A stretch of DNA of 64,000 bases from assembly GCF_042679085.1 (NCBI RefSeq), contig NZ_JBHTLQ010000016.1, positions 1 to 64,000 of the forward strand. Direction: 5' to 3'. This DNA comes from Phenylobacterium conjunctum. Lineage in GTDB: Bacteria; Pseudomonadota; Alphaproteobacteria; Caulobacterales; Caulobacteraceae. Of this stretch, positions 35,301 to 44,426 are shown in pieces; positions within the stretch are counted from its first letter, which is position 1; the number at the start of each line of letters is the position of its first letter. The notes under the pieces were generated by a model. The model searched no databases, was not told the origin of the DNA, and saw only the letters and a list, made by a program, of their open reading frames with translations. Both the position numbers and the translations under genes were made by a program.

Positions 35301-35768
35301 TCACGCCCCCGCCTTCTGACCAGACGCCAGTTTGATGGCCGCCCGGATGCGGGTGTAGGTGGCGCAGCGACAGATGTTGCCGCTCATGGCCGCGTCGATG
35401 TCGGCGTCGCTGGGCTTGGGCGTCTGGGACAACAGCGCCGTGGCGCTCATGATCTGTCCGGGCTGGCAGTAGCCGCACTGGGCCACGTCCAGTTCGGACC
35501 AGGCCGCCTGCACCTTCTTGCCGACGGCGGTGGAACCGATCGCCTCGATGGTCACCACCTTGCCGGCGCCCACCGCCTCGACGGGCAGGGAGCAGGAGCG
35601 GACCGGCTGACCGTCCACATGCACGGTGCAGGCGCCGCACTGGCCGATCCCGCAACCATACTTGGGACCCAGAATGCCCAGGCCGTCACGCAGGGCCCAC
35701 AGCAGGGGCGTGCCCTCTTCGACATCGACCTCACGGACACGTCCGTCCACGTGGATCTTGTAGCTCAT
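35301..35768 (-). CDS. (2Fe-2S) subunit of molybdenum hydroxylase, IorA-like
   Basis: A 155-residue protein with two [2Fe-2S] clusters. The plant-ferredoxin-type cluster is GCGIGQCGACTVH plus SCSLP, and the C-terminal cluster is CGYCQPGQIMSA plus GNICRCATY. It passes electrons from the molybdenum subunit encoded immediately downstream. A GGGGAG ribosome site precedes the ATG. It has no signal peptide, so it probably travels across the membrane with its Tat-exported partner; this is known for the family. Confidence 0.94.
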   Translation of the reverse strand: MSYKIHVDGRVREVDVEEGTPLLWALRDGLGILGPKYGCGIGQCGACTVHVDGQPVRSCSLPVEAVGAGKVVTIEAIGSTAVGKKVQAAWSELDVAQCGYCQPGQIMSATALLSQTPKPSDADIDAAMSGNICRCATYTRIRAAIKLASGQKAGA

Positions 35769-35817
35769 GCGGCGTTCTCCCCAGTGCGCAGGAGCAATCT
35801 AGGGTGCCGCTTGGCCT

Positions 35818-37134
35818 CTATCCAGAGACCGGGATCACGCCGGTGACGATTCCACCGGCCAGAAGCACGATTGTCAGGGCCACCGCCCAGGGCAGGGTGA
35901 ACTTCTGGTGCTGGGCCAGCTCCACCCGGCACAGGCCGACCAGCAGGTAGGTGGATGGCACCAGGGGCGAGAGCAGGTGCACGGCCTGGCTGGTCAGGGC
36001 GGCGCGGGCCATCTCCACCGGCTCCACCCCATAATGTCCCGCAGCCTCGGACAGCACCGGCAGGACGCCGAAGAAGAAGGCGTCGTTGGAGATAAAGAAG
36101 GTGAAGGGCATCGAGAGCAGGGCCGTCACCGGCGCCATATAGGGCCCGAGCGCCGGCGGGATCGCGCCCACCACGCTGTCGGCCAGGGCCTCTGTCATGT
36201 GGGTCCCGTTCAGGATGCCGGTGAAGATCCCGGCGGCGAAGATCAGGCTGATCACCGGCAGGATATTGGGGGCGTGCGCGGCGATCCGCGCCTTCTGGGC
36301 GTCCACGGACGGATAGTTGATCAACAGGGCGATGGCGGTCGCCAGGATGAACAGGGCCGGGATCGGCAACAGGCCCAGCACCAGGCAGGTGAGCAGGCCG
36401 AGGGTCAGGGCCAGGTTCACCAGGATCAGCTTCGGCCGCTCGATCAGGTCATTGCCGCGGGTCAGCTCGATCGCCAGGACCTCCTCGTCGGGCACGTGCA
36501 GCCGCCCGTCGCCGGACAGGCGCTCCAGTCGCCGGCGCTCGCCCCGCCCAAGCAGCCAGGCCACGCCCACAATGAACAGCCCGCTCAAGGCCATGGCCGG
36601 GGCCATGGAGGCGAAGACCTGGCCGGCGTCCAGGTTGAGCGCGCTCGCCGCCCGCGCGGTCGGCCCGCCCCAGGGGGTGATATTGGTGACACCGCAAGCC
36701 AGCATCAGCAGGCAGGCGAGGATCAAGGGGTTCAGCCCCATACGCCGATAGAGCGGCAGCATGGCGGTGCAGCAGATCAGGTAGGTGGTCGAGCCGTCCC
36801 CATCCAGCGACACCGCCAGCGCCAGGATCGCTGACCCCACCGTGATCCTGACCGGATCACCGTCGGCCAGCCGCACCACCTGGCGCACCAGGGGATCGAA
36901 CAGTCCCGCATCGGTCATCAGCCCGAAATAGAGGATGGCGAAGGCCAACATCACGCCGGTAGGCGCCAGCGCCTTGATGCCATCCAGCATCATCGGCCCG
37001 AGATCGAGGCCGTGCCCCGCCATCACCCCGAACACCACCGGAGTCAGGCTGAGCGCCACCAGGGCCGAAACCCGCCCGCTCATGATCAACGCCATGAAGG
37101 TCGCCACCATGGCGAAGGCGAGCAGTGCGAGCAT
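35818..37134 (-). CDS. CitMHS-family citrate-metal/proton symporter
   Basis: A 438-residue transporter with about 12 hydrophobic helices. The signature SLDGDGSTTYLI and the phrases ITPWGGPTARAAS and FFISNDAFFFGVLPVL match the CitMHS family, which imports citrate as a complex with Mg, Ca or other divalent ions. It stands alone between the molybdenum hydroxylase and a REP element. No two-component regulator of citrate use is adjacent. Confidence 0.9.
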   Translation of the reverse strand: MLALLAFAMVATFMALIMSGRVSALVALSLTPVVFGVMAGHGLDLGPMMLDGIKALAPTGVMLAFAILYFGLMTDAGLFDPLVRQVVRLADGDPVRITVGSAILALAVSLDGDGSTTYLICCTAMLPLYRRMGLNPLILACLLMLACGVTNITPWGGPTARAASALNLDAGQVFASMAPAMALSGLFIVGVAWLLGRGERRRLERLSGDGRLHVPDEEVLAIELTRGNDLIERPKLILVNLALTLGLLTCLVLGLLPIPALFILATAIALLINYPSVDAQKARIAAHAPNILPVISLIFAAGIFTGILNGTHMTEALADSVVGAIPPALGPYMAPVTALLSMPFTFFISNDAFFFGVLPVLSEAAGHYGVEPVEMARAALTSQAVHLLSPLVPSTYLLVGLCRVELAQHQKFTLPWAVALTIVLLAGGIVTGVIPVSG

Positions 37135-37240
37135 GGATGACGTCCCCCGAGGCCAGGGACTGTGGCCGCGCCACCGCTGAGGAGCAACCCCCTCTCCCCG
37201 CAGGCGGGGACCGTCGCAAAACGCCGCCCCACCAGGACGT

Positions 37241-37361
37241 CATGGCCGGGCTTGTCCCGGCCACCCATACGCGCCTGAGGCTCAGGCTTGGGCGCGGTGG
37301 CGCCAACGCGTTCTATCCGCCGCCACGGAGTTCATGGGTGGCCGGGACAAGCCCGGCCATG
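37241..37361. repeat. Pair of inverted 28-bp repeats (REP/BIME-like)
   Basis: The 28 bases at 37241-37268 (starting CATGGCCGGGCTTGTCCCGG) are the exact reverse complement of 37334-37361. Each copy also contains the internal dyad CCGGGC-TTGT-CCCGG. About 65 bases lie between. CCTCTCCCC-type sequence flanks both sides (37190 and 37410). It lies between the citrate transporter start and the TPM protein end, with no gene in the 289-base gap. Confidence 0.88.
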
Positions 37362-37423
37362 ACGGCACAGGTTGAACGTCGCCCTATTTCGCAACGCCCC
37401 CAATCGGGGGAGAGGGAACCGGG

Positions 37424-38116
37424 CTACGGCAGCACCACCACCGCGTCGGACAGTTCGTTCGGGTTGTCGCTGGCGTCGGCCGGGAAGTGTTCGGCCAGGA
37501 TGTCGCCGCAGCGGGCGATCGCGTTCTCGAAGCCCTCGGCGGGCTTGCGCGCCTTCACACCGGCCACCAGCAGGCCCATGGCCTCGTCCCAGGCCTTGGG
37601 CGCGACCTTGGCGGCGATGCCCTCGTCGGCGATCAGCTCGGCCATGCGCTCCTTGGCCGAGACATAGATCAGCACCCCGGTCCGCTCACGCGTGGCGGCC
37701 AGGTTCTTGGCCAGGAACTGTTCCCGCGCCCGCTGGCGGACACGCTCGCGCTTCAGGCCGCGCGGGGTCAGAACCCGGCGTAGCGGGCCGAAGGAGATCA
37801 GCACCGCCACGGCCACGAACAGGGCGCCCTGTAGGAGGATCGCCCCGCCCAGGGCCGCGCGCGCCGCAGCCTCCGCTGTGGCGGCGATCTGGCCGGCGGT
37901 CCAGCCATCGGCGAACACATCGGGCACGGTCACATGGATCCCGGCCAGCAGCAGCACGGCCGGCGCGGTCAGGGCCGCCACCGCCGCCCAGGCCAGCGGC
38001 ACCTCGCGGTAGTCCGAGGATTCGCCGGCGATCACGCAGTAGATCTCACCCCGGGTCTTGAGTTCGGCCGCGGCCACAGCCGCCGCCACCCGCGCCCGGT
38101 CCTGGTCGTTCAGCAT
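37424..38116 (-). CDS. TPM-domain integral membrane protein
   Basis: A 230-residue protein, last gene of a three-gene operon. The N-terminal part (AAAVAAAELKTRGEIYCVIAG) and the C-terminal TPM segment (TRERTGVLIYVSAKERMAELIADEGI) surround two hydrophobic helices near residues 40-65 and 90-120. TPM proteins (YgcG family) are linked to photosystem maintenance in plants; the bacterial role is poorly known. It starts one base after the previous stop (TGAgATG). The ribosome site GAGGGTGGTGAG lies within the end of that gene. Confidence 0.85.
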   Translation of the reverse strand: MLNDQDRARVAAAVAAAELKTRGEIYCVIAGESSDYREVPLAWAAVAALTAPAVLLLAGIHVTVPDVFADGWTAGQIAATAEAAARAALGGAILLQGALFVAVAVLISFGPLRRVLTPRGLKRERVRQRAREQFLAKNLAATRERTGVLIYVSAKERMAELIADEGIAAKVAPKAWDEAMGLLVAGVKARKPAEGFENAIARCGDILAEHFPADASDNPNELSDAVVVLP

Positions 38117-38117
38117 C

Positions 38118-38900
38118 TCACCACCCTCCCGACGAGCCGCCGCCCCCGAAGGAGCCGCCCCCGCCGCCGAATCCACCGCCGCCGCCACCCCAGCCGCCGC
38201 CACCGCCCCAGCCGTCACGGTCACGCCCGCCGCCGCCGTTCAGGAGGATGAAGGGCAGCCACCACAGGCTGCTGCCGCCGCCCCGCAGGACCGCGCTGAG
38301 CAGCCACAGGACGATGAAGATGATCACGATGGCCGGAAGGTGCACCCCGTCCGTGCGCACCTTGTCTTCCCGCGGCGGGGCCTGGGCTATGGCCTTGGCC
38401 TGGTCCTCGGGCAGAGACAGCTGGGCGACGATCGCCTCTGTCCCGTCGACGATCCCCTGTTCCATGTCACCGGCCCGGAACTGGGGCAGGATCTTGGACT
38501 GGATGATGGTGCTGGACAGGGCGTCGGTCAGGATGGGCTCAAGACCATAGCCGACCTCGATCCGCACCTTGCGCTCGTTGGGCGCGATGATCAGCAGGAC
38601 CCCGTCGTTCTGGGCCTTGGAGCCAATGCCCCAGGCCCGGCCGAGCTGGTAGCCGTAATCCTCGATCTCATAACCCTGCAGGCTGGGCACCGTGGCGACC
38701 ACCAGCTGGTGGCCGGTCTGGGTCTCCAGCTGGGCCAGCTCGTCGGTGAGCTTTACCTGCGTGTCGCGAGACAGCAGGTTGGCGTCGTCCACCACCCGAC
38801 CGGTGAGGGCGGGGAAGGTCGGCGCGGCCAGGGCCGGCGCCGCGGTGAGCAGGAGAAGCAGCGCCGCGAGGAGTCCCCGCGGCGCCTTCAGGGCGTTCAC
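38118..38900 (-). CDS. TPM-domain protein with Gly-rich C-terminus (YgcG-like)
   Basis: A 260-residue membrane-anchored protein. A signal peptide (GLLAALLLLLTAAPALA) precedes the TPM domain (ALTGRVVDDANLLS to about residue 160), then one hydrophobic helix (IVIIFIVLWLLSAVL) and a long Gly-rich tail with few Ser, Trp and Phe. The architecture is standard for the family. It starts with GTG, sharing one base with the LemA stop. Operon LemA, TPM, TPM; LemA and YgcG proteins regularly occur together. Confidence 0.92.
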   Translation of the reverse strand: MNALKAPRGLLAALLLLLTAAPALAAPTFPALTGRVVDDANLLSRDTQVKLTDELAQLETQTGHQLVVATVPSLQGYEIEDYGYQLGRAWGIGSKAQNDGVLLIIAPNERKVRIEVGYGLEPILTDALSSTIIQSKILPQFRAGDMEQGIVDGTEAIVAQLSLPEDQAKAIAQAPPREDKVRTDGVHLPAIVIIFIVLWLLSAVLRGGGSSLWWLPFILLNGGGGRDRDGWGGGGGWGGGGGGFGGGGGSFGGGGSSGGW

Positions 38901-39526
38901 TACTGGGCCTTCGGAGCCGGAGCGGTCGGCGAGAAGCTGACGCTCGGGGCGGACTGGGCCGCGGCCGAGGCCTCGAACATCTGCATCGGCTTGGAATCCT
39001 TATGGAACGCAGCCCAGAACGAGTTCGGGATGGTCTTGAATTCCAGATTGTAGTCGCGGACCGCCTCGTTGTAGTCGCGCCGCGCGATGGCGATGCGGTT
39101 CTCGGTGCCTTCCAGCTGCGACTGCAGGGCCATGAAGTTCTGGTTCGACTTCAGATCCGGATAGTTCTCCTGGATCATCATCAGGCGGCCGAGCACGCCG
39201 GACAGCTTGTCCTGGGCGGCGGCGTACTGCTGGAACTTGGCCGGATCGGTCAGGGTCGAGGCGTCAACCTTGACCTGGGTCGCAGACGCGCGGGCCTCGG
39301 CGACCTCGACCAGCACGCTCTTTTCCTGGGCCGCATAGCCCTTCACGGTCTCGACCAGGTTGGGGATCAGGTCGCTGCGGCGCTGATACTGGTTCTGCAC
39401 CTCGGCCCACTGGGCCTTGGCGGTCTCTTCCTTGGTCGGAATGTTGTTGATCCCGCAGCCGGCCACCAGAACCGGGGCCAGCACGATCAGGGCGGCGCGC
39501 GCCAGACGTTTGCGAAGGGTCGACAA
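38900..39526 (-). CDS. lemA: LemA family lipoprotein
   Basis: A 208-residue LemA protein. The N-terminus is a lipoprotein signal (LIVLAPVLVAGCGINN, lipobox VAGC). The conserved helical core has QYQRRSDLIPNLVETVKGYA and RRDYNEAVRDYN. The best start is TTG 39526: AAGGAG lies 8 bases upstream, and the resulting signal peptide is complete. Longer frames reach into the next gene without a ribosome site. First gene of the LemA-TPM-TPM operon. Confidence 0.92.
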   Translation of the reverse strand: MSTLRKRLARAALIVLAPVLVAGCGINNIPTKEETAKAQWAEVQNQYQRRSDLIPNLVETVKGYAAQEKSVLVEVAEARASATQVKVDASTLTDPAKFQQYAAAQDKLSGVLGRLMMIQENYPDLKSNQNFMALQSQLEGTENRIAIARRDYNEAVRDYNLEFKTIPNSFWAAFHKDSKPMQMFEASAAAQSAPSVSFSPTAPAPKAQ

Positions 39527-39635
39527 GATGGGGGCTCCTTTGAGCTCGGGCCAGACAGATCGCCGGCGGCGAATATTTGGCCCCTCCTCCAGCCGCGCGC
39601 AACGGGTCGGGCGATGAAGCTTCAGTAATGGGGCC

Positions 39636-40736
39636 TCAGACGTAGCGCCCGGTGGCGAGGTCGTGCTCCCCGCGCTCGTGGACAATGTTGGCCCGGCCGA
39701 CCAGCAAATCGTCCACCTCCCCGATCCGGGCCACATCCTTACCCGCATAGGGCAGCGAATGCAGAACGTAGCGCATGGCGTTCAGCCGAGCCCGTTTCTT
39801 GTCGTCCGACTTCACGACGATCCAGGGCGAGTCCGCCGTGTCGGTGTGAAAGAACATCGCCTCCTTGGCGCGGGTGTAGTCGTCCCACTTGTCGAGGGAG
39901 GCCAGGTCCACCGGCGACAGCTTCCACTGCTTCAGGGGGTGCACCTGGCGCTCCTTGAACCGCCGGCGCTGTTCCTCGCGGCTGACCGAGAACCAGAACT
40001 TGATCACATGGATGCCGCTGCGCACCAGGTTGCGCTCGAACTCCGGCGTCTGGCGCAGGAACTCCTCGTATTCGGCCTGGGTGCAGAAGCCCATGGCCCG
40101 CTCGACCCCGGCGCGATTGTACCAGGAGCGGTCGAACAGCACGAGTTCGCCCGCCGTCGGCAGGTGCTGCACATAGCGCTGGAAGTACCACTGGCCGCGC
40201 TCCACCTCGCTGGGCTTTTCCAGGGCGACGACCCGGGCGCCGCGGGGGTTCAGGTGCTCCATGAACCGCTTGATCGCCCCGCCCTTGCCGGCGGCGTCGC
40301 GGCCCTCGAACAGGATGACCACGCGCTGGCGCGACTCCTTCACCCAGGCCTGCAGCTTCAAGAGCTCGGTCTGCAGGATGAACTTCTGCTCCTCGTAGTC
40401 CCGGCGCAGCATCTTGTATTTGTAGGGGTAGCCGCCGCGTCGCCAGTCGGGCGCCAGGTCATCGCGAGTATGACGCAGCCCCTTGAGCTTCACCGGCGCG
40501 TCCAGCGCCTCAAGCATGCGCGCCGCGTCGTCCGGCGCGTCGCCGTCGAGGATCGCCTGAACCCCGCCCGGCGCGCCGCCGCTGATCTCGCGCAGGGCGG
40601 CCAGCTCCGCCTCCTGGGCCGCGCTCACCGCCTCGCCCACCGTGAAGCGGGCCACCTCATCGGGCGTCAGCCGCGGGGCCGTGTCACCGTCCGCGACCAG
40701 GGGCGACGGCTTCGGGGCGGAGGTGCGGGCGGTCAT
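39636..40736 (-). CDS. ppk2: Polyphosphate kinase 2 (PPK2)
   Basis: A 366-residue PPK2, which transfers phosphate between polyphosphate and nucleotides, usually making GTP or ATP. The Walker A is FEGRDAAGKGGAIKRF, the lid and Walker B regions are FDRSWYNRAGVERAMGF, and SREEQRRRFKERQVHP and DDKKRARLNAMRYVL complete the pattern. One PPK2 domain is present (class I type) with a disordered N-terminal extension of about 100 residues. Single gene; no ppk1 or ppx is near. Confidence 0.93.
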   Translation of the reverse strand: MTARTSAPKPSPLVADGDTAPRLTPDEVARFTVGEAVSAAQEAELAALREISGGAPGGVQAILDGDAPDDAARMLEALDAPVKLKGLRHTRDDLAPDWRRGGYPYKYKMLRRDYEEQKFILQTELLKLQAWVKESRQRVVILFEGRDAAGKGGAIKRFMEHLNPRGARVVALEKPSEVERGQWYFQRYVQHLPTAGELVLFDRSWYNRAGVERAMGFCTQAEYEEFLRQTPEFERNLVRSGIHVIKFWFSVSREEQRRRFKERQVHPLKQWKLSPVDLASLDKWDDYTRAKEAMFFHTDTADSPWIVVKSDDKKRARLNAMRYVLHSLPYAGKDVARIGEVDDLLVGRANIVHERGEHDLATGRYV

Positions 40737-40805
40737 GCGCTGGGGGCTCCTGGGGAAGGGGGAGCCCCACTGTTTCCCGCCCCCCGCCGGGCGCCTTGAT
40801 GGGGG

Positions 40806-42473
<1,668 letters not shown>

Positions 42474-42521
42474 GGGGGAACTCCGTTGTTCCCCCATTGC
42501 TAGGCCCTCGCCCGGATAGGC

Positions 42522-43127
42522 TCAACCCGCGGCCAGTTCCTCTTCCACCTGACCCAGGCGGTCCTTGCCGAAGAACATCTCGTCACCGACGAAGAAGGTG
42601 GGGATGCCGAATACCCCCCGCTCCACGGCGCGCTCCGTGTTGGCCACCAGCTCTGCCTTCACCTCCGGGTCCTGGGTCGCCTCCAGGATCGCCTTGGCGT
42701 CCAGGCCCGCGGCGGCCAGCGCGCCGGCGGCCACCTCGGGATCGTCCATCTTCAGGCCGTCTTCCCACATGGCCTTCAGCACCGCCTCGCGATAGGCCTC
42801 GCCGACGCCCAGCCGGTTCGCGGCGACCTGGCCGCGCATGATCAGCAGGGTGTTGACCGGGAAGTGCGGATTCATGCGGAAGGCGGTCAGGCCGTGCTTC
42901 TTCACGAACCGCTGGGTCTCCAGGTTCTCATAGGCCAGCTTGCCCTTCACCGGTCCGAAGGCCTGCATCGGCGACTGATTGTTGGTGGCCTTGAAGATCC
43001 CGCCCAGCAGGCAGGGGATCACGTTCACGCTCGCGCCCTGCCGCGCGGCCAGATCCTTGAGCACCTTCCAGCTCAGATAGGCGTTCGGGCTTCCGAAATC
43101 GAAGATGAAGTCGACAGTCTTTCCCAT
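42522..43127 (-). CDS. 2-hydroxychromene-2-carboxylate isomerase (DsbA-fold, kappa GST-like)
   Basis: A 201-residue DsbA-family protein. IFDFGSPNAYLSWKVL with the Ser of the GSP motif replacing the DsbA CxxC, PCLLGGIFKATNN, and GVFGIPTFFVGDEMFFGKDRL are typical for HCCA isomerases, glutathione-dependent enzymes of naphthalene and related aromatic degradation. It follows the SDR gene by 8 bases in one operon. Without other naphthalene genes nearby, the true substrate may be different. The start has GGTGAGGA upstream. Confidence 0.88.
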   Translation of the reverse strand: MGKTVDFIFDFGSPNAYLSWKVLKDLAARQGASVNVIPCLLGGIFKATNNQSPMQAFGPVKGKLAYENLETQRFVKKHGLTAFRMNPHFPVNTLLIMRGQVAANRLGVGEAYREAVLKAMWEDGLKMDDPEVAAGALAAAGLDAKAILEATQDPEVKAELVANTERAVERGVFGIPTFFVGDEMFFGKDRLGQVEEELAAG

Positions 43128-43135
43128 GGGGGTCC

Positions 43136-43897
43136 TCACCAGGTTTCCGACCAGGGCCGCAGGTCGAGTTCATGCGTCCAGGCCGATCGTTGTTGGTTGT
43201 GCAGCCAGACATAGTTGGCCGCGATCTCCTCGGGCTTCAGGATCACGTTCCTCGCCAGCAGGTCCTCGACATCCGTGCGGTTCGAACGGGTGAAAACCCC
43301 GTCGATGGCGCCGTCCACCACCACGTGGGCGACATGGATGCCCTTGGGGCCCAGCTCGCGGGCGGCGCTCTGGGCCATGACGCGCAGTCCGGCCTTGGCG
43401 GCGGCGAAGGCGGAGAAGCCCTCGCGTCCGCGCACGGACGCCGTGGCGCCGGTGATCAGGATCGAGCCGCGGCCCCTCGGCGTCATGACCCGCGCGGCCT
43501 CCCGCGCGGCCAGGAAGCCGGCGAAGCAGGCCATCTCCCAGACCTTGGTGAACACCCGGCTGGTGGTCTCGGTCAGCGAGAAGCGCACGTTCGCGCCGAT
43601 GTTGAAGACCATGATCTCGATGGGGCCGATCTTGGCCTCGATGTCGTCGACGAGGGCGATCATCTCGGCCTCCTCCCGCGCATCGACGCCGCGGGCCTCA
43701 GCCCGTCCACCGGCGGCGCGGATATTGGCGGCCAGGGCTTCGAGCTGCTCCAGGTTCCGGGCCCGGCGGGTGACCACCACCGGATGGCCCTCGGCGGCGA
43801 AGGCCCGAGCGATGGCGCCGCCCACCCCGTCGCCGGCGCCGATCACCACGCACACGCCCTTGGCGTCACTGGGGGCGTCCTTGGGGGCGTCGCTCAT
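43136..43897 (-). CDS. Short-chain dehydrogenase family protein lacking the catalytic Tyr
   Basis: A 253-residue Rossmann-fold protein. The cofactor loop GAGDGVGGAIA and the downstream NIG are good, and the Ser is in LITGATASVRG. At the YxxxK position the sequence reads FSAFAAAKAG, so the catalytic Tyr is Phe while Lys is kept. Normal dehydrogenase chemistry is then doubtful; it could be a non-oxidoreductase SDR or a regulator. First gene of an operon with the HCCA isomerase and divergent from the HxlR gene, which probably controls it. Confidence 0.88.
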   Translation of the reverse strand: MSDAPKDAPSDAKGVCVVIGAGDGVGGAIARAFAAEGHPVVVTRRARNLEQLEALAANIRAAGGRAEARGVDAREEAEMIALVDDIEAKIGPIEIMVFNIGANVRFSLTETTSRVFTKVWEMACFAGFLAAREAARVMTPRGRGSILITGATASVRGREGFSAFAAAKAGLRVMAQSAARELGPKGIHVAHVVVDGAIDGVFTRSNRTDVEDLLARNVILKPEEIAANYVWLHNQQRSAWTHELDLRPWSETW

Positions 43898-43920
43898 GGC
43901 CGATCTCCTTTAGTTTATTT

Positions 43921-43971
43921 TCTGGACTGACCATGGTATTGAATCTGGACCCAGTCAATCGGAGTCTGGAC
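43921..43971. promoter_or_regulatory. Three TCTGGAC direct repeats, candidate HxlR operator
   Basis: TCTGGAC occurs at 43921-43927, 43944-43950 and 43965-43971, starts 23 and 21 bases apart, filling the 76-bp region between the divergent SDR and HxlR genes. The last copy abuts the HxlR start codon, as expected for an autorepressor site. Confidence 0.65.
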
Positions 43972-43973
43972 GC

Positions 43974-44426
43974 ATGAAGTGGGATGACCTGGCGAACGAG
44001 CCCTGCTCGGTGGCGCGCACGGTGGCCGTGATCGGCGACCGCTGGACGCTGATGATCCTGCGCGACGTGTTCCTAGGGATCCGGCGGTTCGAGGATTTCC
44101 AGGCCCGGCTGGGCATCTCGCGCACCATCACCGCCGAGCGGCTGAAGGCGCTCGTGGACGAGGGCGTGCTGAAGAAGGTCGCCTACCAGGACCGCCCCCT
44201 GCGCCACGAGTACCGGCTGACCGACAAAGGCCTCGATCTCTATCCGGTGATCATGGCCATCGTGAACTTCGGCGACCGTCACTATGCGGGCGAGGCCGGC
44301 CCGCCCCTGCTCCACCGCCACAAGGCCTGCGGCTGCGACTTCGCCCCCGTCATGACCTGCTCCGAATGCCACGCCCCCGTCGGCGCGCGCGATGTGGAGA
44401 CGCGGGCGGGGCCGGGGGCGGTCTAG
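43974..44426 (+). CDS. HxlR-family winged-helix regulator
   Basis: A 150-residue transcription factor. CSVARTVAVIGDRWTLMILRD is the typical HxlR beginning (shortened here), then GIRRFEDFQARLGISRTI and the wing YRLTDKGLDLYPV. The C-terminus carries two CxC or CxxC groups (KACGCDF and MTCSECH), a possible metal or redox site that is not general for the family. It is divergent from the SDR-isomerase operon and likely controls it and itself. Confidence 0.92.
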   Translation: MKWDDLANEPCSVARTVAVIGDRWTLMILRDVFLGIRRFEDFQARLGISRTITAERLKALVDEGVLKKVAYQDRPLRHEYRLTDKGLDLYPVIMAIVNFGDRHYAGEAGPPLLHRHKACGCDFAPVMTCSECHAPVGARDVETRAGPGAV

